DNA of 64,000 nt, taken from NCBI RefSeq assembly GCF_001456025.1, contig NZ_LMTZ01000085.1:67566-131565 (forward strand), written 5' to 3'. The notes below the pieces were generated by a model. The model had not been told where the DNA came from, did no database searches, and saw only the letters and a program-made list of their open reading frames with translations. This document shows, in pieces, positions 45,973 to 54,341 of this stretch (position 1 is its first letter; each line of letters starts with the position of its first letter). Origin of the DNA: Mastigocoleus testarum BC008 (GTDB taxonomy: Bacteria; Cyanobacteriota; Cyanobacteriia; Cyanobacteriales; Nostocaceae). The translations under genes and the position numbers were made by a program.

Positions 45973-48231
45973 TTAATTCGTTCTCACAGTTTGCCAAGCA
46001 CCATTATTGACGCGAGCAATAATTCTCGGTGGAGCGCCGACAAAGAGGACTATTCTATCGAGCATTTCATAGTAAACTTTGGTTATGTCGCTATCGTGTT
46101 GCAGTTCTCTACCGCGACGGTAGAATTCAAAACGATATAAGTTACCCTGCAAACGAACTCCAGTCTGAGCTTGTGCTTCCTGTAATTCCCCTTCATTAGG
46201 ATCGACTGCACGGAATGATAGAACAGCTAATGCTTCCCTATTGCTACTAATTCCTATGGCTTGATATGCTCTCGCCATTGCTAATACCCTGGAAGTATAC
46301 TCGTTTACATCTACTTGTCCAGTTAAAGCTAGAGAAAACTTCTGATTTAAGCTGCTATCCACATAGTCAACATGCTGAAAACGAGTATATTCAACCAGTT
46401 CTTGATTGTTACGAACTACAACTTTCGGACCTGCAACTCCATCCCATGGTAAATCAATAATTTCCGCATCTGTCATCGGACTAACTGTAGCAAAAGTTGC
46501 AGAGAAACTACGCCCAGTATCGGGAGCTACAGCAGGCCAAAATGCACTTAAAGCCGCACATAGTTTAGCATCTTCTGGGAAAGGACTACCAAGTCCATAG
46601 GCAGCTAAATGATTTGTATTGTCCGTGGTATCTACACTCGTATCCCATCCCGGAGCAAACACGCCGGCTGCAGCATCGGGAAGATAAGCATGTCTCGTAG
46701 TTTGAGCAACTTCTAAGGGCATTTGTCGCACAAAACCCCTTGAAGGTAAAGAGACAATAGTTGTAACTGTATCATCTTCTGCTCTGAAGTTTGCTCCTTC
46801 TAACTGTAAATTGGGAGCTAAACGTTCGTCAGAAAGGGTTAGCGGAGGTACCTGTCCCCAAATACTTGATCGCAAAGCACTAGGAACCCTTTGTAACCAC
46901 CATTCCAATAATTCTCTTTGATCGCAGTTGGGATAAAAATCAGGAGCAGTTACCATAGAATAGGCTGGAATTTGCCGGGGAAATGCATTAGCTAATTCTG
47001 GTACGATCGCATCAATCCAACCATCAGCAGTAAAGTCAAGATAATGTTGGGCTTGGTAACCACCCCGACGTACTTCCTCTGCCACATTCGCCTGGTCGTT
47101 TAAGTCTACAATCGTACCATCCGGTCGTACTAAGTGACGGACGTGAACGTATTCGGGAGCGGGACGGGAAGGTCCATTGGACTCAATTAATAAACTGGGA
47201 GCAAAACCATTAGCAGGACTTGGTGGTACTGTAAAAGTTAAAGGTCTGTTTTGATATGTAGCTGCTTCAACTAAATTAGCATGTACCACAGGCATCAATA
47301 GTCCCGTACCGTAGTCGGGGTCACTTGACCATTCAGCAATTCTCTCGGTAAAAACAAAGGGTGGATTATTGATATCAGGCTCGCTCCAACCGGTATCGTG
47401 ACCTTTCTTTCTCAGTTCTAAATGTACTCTGCGTAACTTTTCATTCAAATGATTCGCTTCAAGATTCACATGTAAATCTAAACCACGAATGCACTCATCA
47501 CCTTCAAAAATTTTATGCAAGGGTACCCAAAACTGACGATTCTGGTCAATTTCTTGTCCCCGTCCAAATAGTTCGGGACGTTTGCGCCGGAAATTGAAGT
47601 TCATCGGTCCGAAAACATCTTCGTTTCCGTTAAGTTGCACGGCGATGTAGGCTGAATACCGAGCAGGTAAAACGCCAAAAGCATAATCATTTCCCTCAAC
47701 AAACGGTATAAAACCACGATTTTTCGCATCATATACCGCTTCAGCAGTACCAACGCGAGCTACACCGGTGCGGGAAAAGCACATATCAGCGTGTTTACGG
47801 TGAACTGTTTCTGGTGCGGGACGATATTCTGAAGCAAAAACAACTATCGCCATTAAATCTCCCTGAGCGCGATTAATTAAATCTGCTAAGGAAGGAGGTT
47901 CCACACCAAAGACATAATTTTCAATTGATTCAATTTCAGCCAAAGTTGGAAAAACTTCCAATTCTTTCCCACCGACCTCGGTTACATTGGGTGAAGCGAT
48001 CGCATGATAAAGCAAACTTCGAGCCGGATTACCTGCTTCAATACCGCGTATTCCTTCAAAAGCAAAATCTTCAAATCCTTTGAGATTACGATTAATCCCA
48101 GGAAGCTCTTTTGTTAATTCAGCCTTTAAATCCGTAGCAGCAATATCCAAACCATGCTGTAAAAATAGATTTCGCCAACCGTGAGGAGCTAGGCGATCGC
48201 AAACCTGTTTAACTTGATCGATAAGAGACAT
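45973..48231 (-). CDS. 752-residue protein of unrecognised family
   Basis: Start taken as the ATG at 48231 (MSLIDQVKQVCDRLAPHGW); a TTG-started 26-residue extension to 48309 is unlikely. No signal peptide or membrane span. Conserved-looking segments: FEDFAFEGIRGIEAGNPARS (~45-65), ADMCFSRTGVARVGTAEAVY (~145), HVNLEANHLNEKLRRVHLEL (~250), ITAPDFYPNCD-like TAPDFYPNCDQRELLEWW (~430), PEDAKLCAALSAFWPAVAPD (~565) and a C-terminal alpha/beta stretch with ILARVNNGAW-like IIARVNNGAW. The repeated His-rich and DxF motifs suggest an enzyme. Only the flavoprotein downstream gives a hint: a Cys/Trp-derived cofactor would be one possibility, with the Cys and Trp of LCAALSAFW as candidates. Family not known to me. 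Confidence 0.75.
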   Translation of the reverse strand: MSLIDQVKQVCDRLAPHGWRNLFLQHGLDIAATDLKAELTKELPGINRNLKGFEDFAFEGIRGIEAGNPARSLLYHAIASPNVTEVGGKELEVFPTLAEIESIENYVFGVEPPSLADLINRAQGDLMAIVVFASEYRPAPETVHRKHADMCFSRTGVARVGTAEAVYDAKNRGFIPFVEGNDYAFGVLPARYSAYIAVQLNGNEDVFGPMNFNFRRKRPELFGRGQEIDQNRQFWVPLHKIFEGDECIRGLDLHVNLEANHLNEKLRRVHLELRKKGHDTGWSEPDINNPPFVFTERIAEWSSDPDYGTGLLMPVVHANLVEAATYQNRPLTFTVPPSPANGFAPSLLIESNGPSRPAPEYVHVRHLVRPDGTIVDLNDQANVAEEVRRGGYQAQHYLDFTADGWIDAIVPELANAFPRQIPAYSMVTAPDFYPNCDQRELLEWWLQRVPSALRSSIWGQVPPLTLSDERLAPNLQLEGANFRAEDDTVTTIVSLPSRGFVRQMPLEVAQTTRHAYLPDAAAGVFAPGWDTSVDTTDNTNHLAAYGLGSPFPEDAKLCAALSAFWPAVAPDTGRSFSATFATVSPMTDAEIIDLPWDGVAGPKVVVRNNQELVEYTRFQHVDYVDSSLNQKFSLALTGQVDVNEYTSRVLAMARAYQAIGISSNREALAVLSFRAVDPNEGELQEAQAQTGVRLQGNLYRFEFYRRGRELQHDSDITKVYYEMLDRIVLFVGAPPRIIARVNNGAWQTVRTN

Positions 48232-48556
48232 AATAGGCAAACTTGTTGTGGTAGAACTTGGCAGATAGAATTTAGGATTAGTAATTAGCTTGAGATTGGT
48301 ATTACTCAACTACAACAATTTTTCATTGATTTTCTAGAGACATTTCAGCGAATATCTCTATAAATCCTAAATAGAAAAACAAAGTCGATTTACGGCTTTT
48401 AATTACTTTGCTATTGTTGCAGCAATACTAACTACCCGATTAAGATTCAAATTCCGCACATGTCAATCTTAAAAAACAATAATGACCCAAAATCAGACAA
48501 TTAATATAAAAAACTTTTCTAAAACAATGTTTTGGAATATGTGATATCTTTGGAAT

Positions 48557-48573
48557 ATGACCATAGTCATGAC
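48557..48573. promoter_or_regulatory. Candidate autoregulatory operator of the toxin-antitoxin operon
   Basis: ATGACCATAGTCATGAC contains an inverted pair ATGAC-CATA-GTCAT and an overlapping GTCATGAC palindrome, just upstream of the antitoxin ATG at 48584. Phd/YefM antitoxins bind such short palindromes. TATAAT follows at 48580 but would be too close to the start if used. Confidence 0.35.
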
Positions 48574-48583
48574 CAGGGCTATA

Positions 48584-48814
48584 ATGAAAAGTATCTCTAA
48601 AAGCAAACTTAAAAGTAAACTGTTAGAATTCTTGCGCCTTGTAGAGTCAGAAGGAGAAGAAATTATAGTAACTGATCGGGGAAAACCAGTGGTGAAAATT
48701 TCTAAATACGGAAATTCACCGTCAACAGAGCAGTTATTTGGACAAATGCGCGGAAAAGTAAAGTACTTCGAAGATTTAACAACTCCCACAACAGAAGAAT
48801 GGGGCGAACTATGA
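48584..48814 (+). CDS. Phd/YefM-family antitoxin
   Basis: 76 residues from the ATG at 48584, where MKSISKSKLKSKLLEFLRLV matches the usual Phd/YefM N-terminal DNA-binding domain; an ATG at 48557 would add nine residues. EEIIVTDRGKPVVKISKY is the conserved beta-hairpin of the dimer, and the C-terminal tail (STEQLFGQMRGKVKYFEDL) is the toxin-binding part. The stop overlaps the toxin start as ATGA, indicating translational coupling. It should neutralise the PIN toxin and repress its own promoter. Confidence 0.88.
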   Translation: MKSISKSKLKSKLLEFLRLVESEGEEIIVTDRGKPVVKISKYGNSPSTEQLFGQMRGKVKYFEDLTTPTTEEWGEL

Positions 48815-49203
48815 CAATAGTCCTTGATACCTGCGCTTTAATTTGGTGGAGTTTGGATCCGGATAAACTTTCTCAAACTGCTGTAAATGTATGTAAGCAG
48901 ATGGAAAAAGAAGAAAATGGTCTAGTTCCATCCATTAGTATTTGGGAAATCGCCATCAAAATCAAAAACAAAAAACTAGATTTGGGAGTCGATCTTAACG
49001 ATTACGTCACTTCCTTGAAAAAATCCAGTGTTGTCAGTATTGTTCCCGTTAATGAAGATATGTGGTTAGACAGCGTCAAATTAGAATGGGAACATCGAGA
49101 CCAAGCTGATCGAGTGGTTGTAGCTTTAGCAAAAAGTAATCAAGCTCCAATTATCACAGCAGATCGAGAAATCAGAAATTTTTACTCAGACGTTATTTGG
49201 TAG
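48811..49203 (+). CDS. VapC-like PIN-domain toxin
   Basis: 130 residues from the ATG at 48811, overlapping the antitoxin stop by four bases. The acidic PIN residues are in place: VLDTCALIWW (D), PSISIWEIAIK (E), RDQADRVVVALA (D) and IITADREI (D). PIN toxins cleave RNA, often tRNA or rRNA, using Mg2+. The YefM-type partner with a PIN toxin is a common cyanobacterial pairing. Complete and probably functional. Confidence 0.9.
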   Translation: MTIVLDTCALIWWSLDPDKLSQTAVNVCKQMEKEENGLVPSISIWEIAIKIKNKKLDLGVDLNDYVTSLKKSSVVSIVPVNEDMWLDSVKLEWEHRDQADRVVVALAKSNQAPIITADREIRNFYSDVIW

Positions 49204-49438
49204 ATTGAAAAAATCAAACTTCGTCTTAAAGTGGAAGCTTAGACACATTTGCAGAAAACATATCTATAAATAGAATAGGAAGAATTTATAAGTTGGAGGG
49301 AAATAGTCAAATTTCCCCTTTTTAGGGGGGATTTATGGAGATGTCATGATTCTTACTTGCAACTGAACTTGAGTTATTACCCTATCAGAATGTATTGCTA
49401 CACTCTGAAGGATTATATATTTCTGGTCGAAAAGCCCT

Positions 49439-50941
49439 TTACAGGGTCGCGACTAAATCGTCATAGCTCAAACTTAAACTTCCATTATCAAAATTAAATT
49501 GCTCAAATTTAGTAGCAGTCATGACAGTGTCATCTAACTCAAAAATGACCTTATTATTATTCGCACCTAAACTGATATCAAAATCATCAATTTTATAGGA
49601 ACCAAGACTAAGGGTATCAAAACCTCTACCACCATTGATTTTTGCATCACCAAAACCTTCAACAAAGTCTTTACCGTCACCCATTTTAATCTTGACATCA
49701 CCGCCAAAACTGGAAGCAGTTAACTCATCTCTACCATCTCCCATATTAATGGTTCCGCCAAAAATACCGTAGGAATCGCTTCCAGTTGCATAAGCTTTGA
49801 CAATATCAGAACCTTGACCTGTTTTTATGCTTCCTCGATGATTATCAATAGCGATCGCTTGTTCTGAAGCATCAGCAGTTGCTTCAATAGTATCCCGTCC
49901 TTTACCGAAGCTAATATACCCTCCATCGTTATCAACTGCGATCGCCTCTCTTAAAGCAGTAGCATTCGCTTCAATAGTGTCGCGTCCTTTACCAAAAGCA
50001 ATATCGCCTCTAGTATTATTGATCGCGATCGCTTTGCTAAGAGCATCAGCAGTTACTTTTATTCCATCGTTCCCCTTACCAAGATTAATATAGCCTTGGG
50101 TATTATCGATTGCGATCGCCTTATCTTGAGCAGTAGCAGTAGCTTCAGCAACAGCTTCCGCTAAAGCTTTGGTTTCCGGAGTTGCTGCATTAGTAACACT
50201 ATAAGTAGGAGTATCTGTAAAAGTCGCAGAATCAGAAGTTGCAATTGCACTTATAACATCTGCACCCTTTGCAGTAATAATTTGACCACCAACATTTTTA
50301 ATACCTGTTGCAGTGATGGTTGCATTCGCTAAACTTTTGGCTATTGCTCCAGCAAAAGCTGTCAAACTATCAGACATAGGGGCTTGAGCAATAGCTTGGA
50401 CAATAGCTCTAGCATCTGCGGTCGCTGTTGCAACTGCTGCAACAGAACCTGTAATTCTTCCATCAAGGGTATCACTACCCCTACCAGTCCGGATTTCGCC
50501 GGAATTATTAATACCATTAGCAACCACATTTATATCAATAGATGCAAAGGTTTTTGCAATTGCATTAGCATTTAAACGATCCGCGTAAGCAATAGCTTTA
50601 GAGACTGTTTGGACAGTAGCTGCTATTTTTGCGGTTGCAGTACCTCTGACAATGTCACGTCCTCTATTTGTATAAATACTCCCTTGATTATCAATCCCAT
50701 TAGCATAGATACTTGCTTTACGACTAAGATCTGCTGCTGCAATCGCACTAACATTTTTTGTCCCGACCCCTGCAAAAACTCCCAAACCAAAATCACTATC
50801 AATATATTTATCACCAATAATTTCATCTGCACCCTTTAATGTATTGACATGAGAATACCAGGGGTTAAAAATTCCTCTATCTGAGTAGACTTTATCAGCC
50901 TTGTTAGAAAAATAGACTTTACTTAAGTTTAAGGGTGTCAT
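49439..50941 (-). CDS. Repetitive Ala/Asp/Gly-rich beta-roll-like protein
   Basis: 500 residues. The centre consists of degenerate repeats of ~27-30 residues built on AIAIDNxxGxIxxGKGxDxI, seen for example as INNTRGDIAFGKGRDTIEAN and VDNDGGYISFGKGRDTIEAT, alternating with Ala-rich stretches (ATADARAIVQAIAQA). The C-terminus ends in RTX-like turns (MGDGKDFVEG, NGGRGFDTLSLG) and a filament-type tail FEQFNFDNGSLSLSYDDLV. The GxGxD turns suggest Ca2+-binding and type I export; no Sec signal. Function unknown; a surface or sheath protein is likely. DNA repeats mirror the protein repeats, giving scope for unit-number change. Confidence 0.75.
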   Translation of the reverse strand: MTPLNLSKVYFSNKADKVYSDRGIFNPWYSHVNTLKGADEIIGDKYIDSDFGLGVFAGVGTKNVSAIAAADLSRKASIYANGIDNQGSIYTNRGRDIVRGTATAKIAATVQTVSKAIAYADRLNANAIAKTFASIDINVVANGINNSGEIRTGRGSDTLDGRITGSVAAVATATADARAIVQAIAQAPMSDSLTAFAGAIAKSLANATITATGIKNVGGQIITAKGADVISAIATSDSATFTDTPTYSVTNAATPETKALAEAVAEATATAQDKAIAIDNTQGYINLGKGNDGIKVTADALSKAIAINNTRGDIAFGKGRDTIEANATALREAIAVDNDGGYISFGKGRDTIEATADASEQAIAIDNHRGSIKTGQGSDIVKAYATGSDSYGIFGGTINMGDGRDELTASSFGGDVKIKMGDGKDFVEGFGDAKINGGRGFDTLSLGSYKIDDFDISLGANNNKVIFELDDTVMTATKFEQFNFDNGSLSLSYDDLVATL

Positions 50942-51977
50942 GAAAATCTCCTCATCTAGAGCTTAGAAAATTAATTAATAATGAATCAAGGAAAAAATGG
51001 CTTGAGAAAGCGAAATATGAAAATTGATTTGAGCAAAAATAAATAAAGCTCATTTAGACAGTAAATTAATACTGTAGTGGTAAGCCTTATGAGGAAAGTC
51101 CCCTATACTTTCTTTTTTAGTGTGCTTTTTTAGTGTGCAGAGTCTTCCGTAGCTAGAATTATTTCTCACACAGATGTTTCTCAATTATGTGAGTTTCTAG
51201 CTTTTTGAGTTTTACGGAACAGAAAGTAGGGAACAAAAATAAGAAATAAATTTTGTAACTAAATGCAACACTTGACTAGAAACTGAATCTCCGCCAGCAA
51301 TAATTGTCGTCAAGATTACAACTATTCAGATAAGTTACTAGATAGTAAAGTTACCCTTAGGGAAAATACCGTAGATATTTTCTTTATTTAGGCAGTTTCT
51401 ATAAAAACATAAATAATACTATTAGCTATTTGTAGCAAAAATATAGGGCTTAAAAATAAATATCAAATGAAATTTATGTGAAATTACTGGTAATTATAAT
51501 ATATGGATAAATAAAAATTGTAGCGAATAAATTTTGTGCTGCAAATATATTTATGTTAAATAAATGTACGCCATTGCTGAATTAGGAAATCCTGAATTAG
51601 GAGGCGTTGCAGAAATGAGGGATGAATCTTTAAAATTTACAGCACAGCTTAGACCTCTAAATCCCCAATATTGGGGGACTTTGAGAATTCTCTTACCCCC
51701 ATTATTGGTGGCTAGGGGGCTAAAATCATTTCAAAATTAACGCAACGCCAATTAGGAAACTTTACTCTGCGATCAATTTGGTTTAAATAAAAATTTATTC
51801 CTCAGTTTTGCGACATAATATATACTATTTTTTTTATTTTCATATGTATATTTACGCAATTAATGCAAGTGGCAAATCTTCTAACTAAAAGAAAAATTTA
51901 CAATCTTCACCGGAAATTTAACATGCGCTCTTGATGAATTAAATATCAGGTCAATATTTACCTTTCCATCATTAAGA
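50942..51977. other. 1-kb intergenic region
   Basis: No gene seen. AT-rich throughout. It contains a TTTTTTAGTGTGC direct duplication near 51113-51138 and the foldback element with target duplication at 51595-51757. The remaining bases upstream of 51978 probably include the promoter of the TPR gene cluster. Confidence 0.6.
51595..51757. mobile_element. MITE-like element with 8-bp target duplication
   Basis: GGCGTTGC at 51603-51610 and its complement GCAACGCC at 51742-51749 form the ends of a 147-bp non-coding element. AATTAGGA stands immediately outside both ends (51595-51602 and 51750-51757), as expected for a target-site duplication. The interior carries the CCCCAATATTGGGGG/GGCTAGGGGGC motif dispersed elsewhere in the window. 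Confidence 0.75.
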
Positions 51978-53255
51978 ATGATGACAACCAAACTGGATAG
52001 CATACTTGAGTATTATGAAGCAGCTATTGAGGATTTAAATTGCTCAAAGATTGAAATTGAGCATGTTTTGAACATCTTACATGCACGAGATGCAGTACAA
52101 GATGCTTTCAAGCAAGCAAAACACAGTTCTAATAGCAGTATCTTGAAGAGGTTAATCCTAGCAGATGCTGAACTTAGGGATAAAGCAGGAGCGATTACCC
52201 AAGTTATTAAAGCCGAGGAATGGGAAAATTGGCGCAGTAGCGTTCATCCTCCTGCTGAAGCTTGGTGGTGGAGGTTAGAAAGTATTGCACCCCATCCCTG
52301 GGATGATTGGGATTGGTTGTGGAAATTACTCTCCGTTGCTGGTTGGACTATAAATATTAGTTTGCTGGTAAATATTGCTACTCGCTTTCTTGCTGGTGGG
52401 GGAGTGGGATTGATTGGTGTTGGGGCTGTGGCTTTACCAAGTATCCTGACTTTATTACAAGCAAGTAGTCAACTCACAAAATTTGGTGAGGAAGGATTTG
52501 CAAAATTACTAGATAAGAAGATTCCTATACTTGGTAAGAAGATTTCTAAGGAATATCACCAAGAGATTAAGCTAGGTTCGACGCTTTTAATGTCAGGGTT
52601 TCTGATTGGTTTTTGGTCTTGTTTGCCGATATTTTCTGATATATATAACAGTAATGGTTCAGATAATTTCGATCGGGGAAATTTCAGTTCAGCAGAACAG
52701 AATTTTCAAAGGGCGATTTCTTTAAATGCTGATAATAAATTTGCACATTATAACCTTGGTAATCTTTATGAGGAGTGGGACCAAATAGAAAAAGCCAAGC
52801 TGCAATATCAAATTGCGATTGGTGGGAATTTACCACAAGCTCATAACAATTTAGGGCGTTTATATATCAAAGATAAAAAATATCCACAAGCTGCTACTTT
52901 ATTAACTAAAGGTTTGCAATTAGCTGCTCAAGAAGGTTTTGATAAGCCGGAACTTAAATATAGCTTATTTAAAAATCTCGGTTGGGTGCGATTTAAGCAA
53001 GCAAGATATGAAGAAGCAAGTTTAAATTTAACAGCTGCTATTGGTATTAGTGAAAATCCTGAAGCTAGCCAGTATATAAGGAACCCTAGTGCTGCACATT
53101 GTTTGTTTGCACAGGTGTTAGAGAAGCAAAAAGAATCAAGCCAAAAGGCTTTATCTCAGTGGGGAAAATGTGTTCGTTTGGGTTCTAGAACTAATCCAGA
53201 AGAGGATGAATGGTTACATCTTGCTCGTCAAAAATTACGTGGGACGAAGAAATAA
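51978..53255 (+). CDS. Membrane-anchored TPR protein
   Basis: 425 residues. The N-terminal ~85 are a helical cytosolic domain, followed by a Trp-rich stretch (EAWWWRLESIAPHPWDDWDW) before two hydrophobic spans at ~120-160 and a third (GSTLLMSGFLIGFWSCLPIF) at ~205. From ~225 tetratricopeptide repeats run to the end (FDRGNFSSAEQNFQRAISLN, AHYNLGNLYEEWDQIEKAKL, AHNNLGRLYIKDKKYPQAAT). First of three genes separated by only 1-2 bases, so it is co-transcribed with the secreted TPR protein and the TPR-CHAT protein. It probably scaffolds a complex at the membrane. Confidence 0.8.
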   Translation: MMTTKLDSILEYYEAAIEDLNCSKIEIEHVLNILHARDAVQDAFKQAKHSSNSSILKRLILADAELRDKAGAITQVIKAEEWENWRSSVHPPAEAWWWRLESIAPHPWDDWDWLWKLLSVAGWTINISLLVNIATRFLAGGGVGLIGVGAVALPSILTLLQASSQLTKFGEEGFAKLLDKKIPILGKKISKEYHQEIKLGSTLLMSGFLIGFWSCLPIFSDIYNSNGSDNFDRGNFSSAEQNFQRAISLNADNKFAHYNLGNLYEEWDQIEKAKLQYQIAIGGNLPQAHNNLGRLYIKDKKYPQAATLLTKGLQLAAQEGFDKPELKYSLFKNLGWVRFKQARYEEASLNLTAAIGISENPEASQYIRNPSAAHCLFAQVLEKQKESSQKALSQWGKCVRLGSRTNPEEDEWLHLARQKLRGTKK

Positions 53256-53256
53256 G

Positions 53257-54339
53257 ATGAAGAAAAATCTTGTCACCATTACTACACTTATTACTTTAGG
53301 TTTAATCGCGTTTGCAAAACCAGCTTTGAGTAATCTAAATCCTTTAAATATTATTGTGGCGATCGCTGGGAACGTGCAAATCAAGCGCCCTCAATGGACT
53401 GAATATAAACCTGTGTCCATCGGCACTTTAGTTAATCCCTCGGATAAATTACGCTTAACCAAAGGCGCGTCTGTAAAGGTACAGTGCACTAATTTAGATG
53501 TTTGGGATCTCGGTTCTCCCGGTGAGTTTCCTATTTCCCAAGCTTGTCCCTCTAGTAGACCTGTTTTAAGAAGACCAAATAGCAAGACCACTTTTACCCG
53601 TGGAGGAAATGACTCGACGGTACCTTATCCGATTATTCCGCGCAATACTAAGATTTTGACAGGTCAACCAAAACTGCGTTGGAATCCGGTCGCGGGAGTA
53701 ACTAAATATCAAGTGCGGCTATTTGGACCTGATGTAGATTGGGAAACTAGTGTAAATCAGCCGTGGGTGGTTTATAACGATAAGGAACAACCCCTCAAAC
53801 CTGGTTCTCGTTACTGGTTAACTGTAGCTACTAATAATGGTGTAACTACGAAAAATCAAGACAATGGTTTCACTGTCATGAGTGAAGCGGATAGTCAACG
53901 GGTAAAAGCCGAAATAGCCAAGTTACAGCAGCAAGGTTTGAAAGGTGAGGGGAATGTTTTAGCCTTAGCCCATTTATACCGCAGTAATGATTTGCACGCA
54001 GATGCGATTGATTTATTGTCAGAATTTATTCAAAAAAGTAAATCTATTCAAAAAAGTGCAGTTCATCAGCTTTTAGCTAATACTTATCAGCAGGTAGGGT
54101 TAAATTTGCTATCGCGCCAACAGTATTTAACTGCATTGGAATTAGCACGGACTGAGAAGAATTTAGAAGCACAAGCAATAATTCAAGGGAGTTTGGGGGA
54201 GATAGATTTTTCTTTCAACAAATTGCAGGATGCTTTGCGGTGGTATCAAGCAGCGCAGGTTGGTTATCAGGAGTTAGGCGATCGCACGAAAGCGGACGAG
54301 TTGCAACAAAAAGTTAATCAACTCAAGGGGAGAGTTTAA
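53257..54339 (+). CDS. Exported TPR protein with FecR-like N-terminal region
   Basis: 360 residues from the ATG at 53257, one base after the previous stop; upstream in-frame starts overlap the preceding gene and are rejected. A signal peptide (LVTITTLITLGLIAFAKPAL) ends near ALS. Residues ~30-90 (VAIAGNVQIKRPQWTEYKPV, LVNPSDKLRLTKGASVKVQC) resemble the FecR-type beta region. A fibronectin-like stretch follows (PKLRWNPVAGVTKYQVRL, ~150-215), then a C-terminal TPR array. Cyanobacteria often pair such proteins with TPR-CHAT proteins. Expected in the periplasm, perhaps as sensor or adaptor. Confidence 0.8.
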   Translation: MKKNLVTITTLITLGLIAFAKPALSNLNPLNIIVAIAGNVQIKRPQWTEYKPVSIGTLVNPSDKLRLTKGASVKVQCTNLDVWDLGSPGEFPISQACPSSRPVLRRPNSKTTFTRGGNDSTVPYPIIPRNTKILTGQPKLRWNPVAGVTKYQVRLFGPDVDWETSVNQPWVVYNDKEQPLKPGSRYWLTVATNNGVTTKNQDNGFTVMSEADSQRVKAEIAKLQQQGLKGEGNVLALAHLYRSNDLHADAIDLLSEFIQKSKSIQKSAVHQLLANTYQQVGLNLLSRQQYLTALELARTEKNLEAQAIIQGSLGEIDFSFNKLQDALRWYQAAQVGYQELGDRTKADELQQKVNQLKGRV

Positions 54340-54341
54340 AA

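Noticed and set aside
45973..48231. LodA-type lysine oxidase
   Set aside because: TGVARVG recalls the LodA N-terminus, but the rest, including Cys/Trp spacing, does not follow LodA; only the neighbour hints at a related chemistry.
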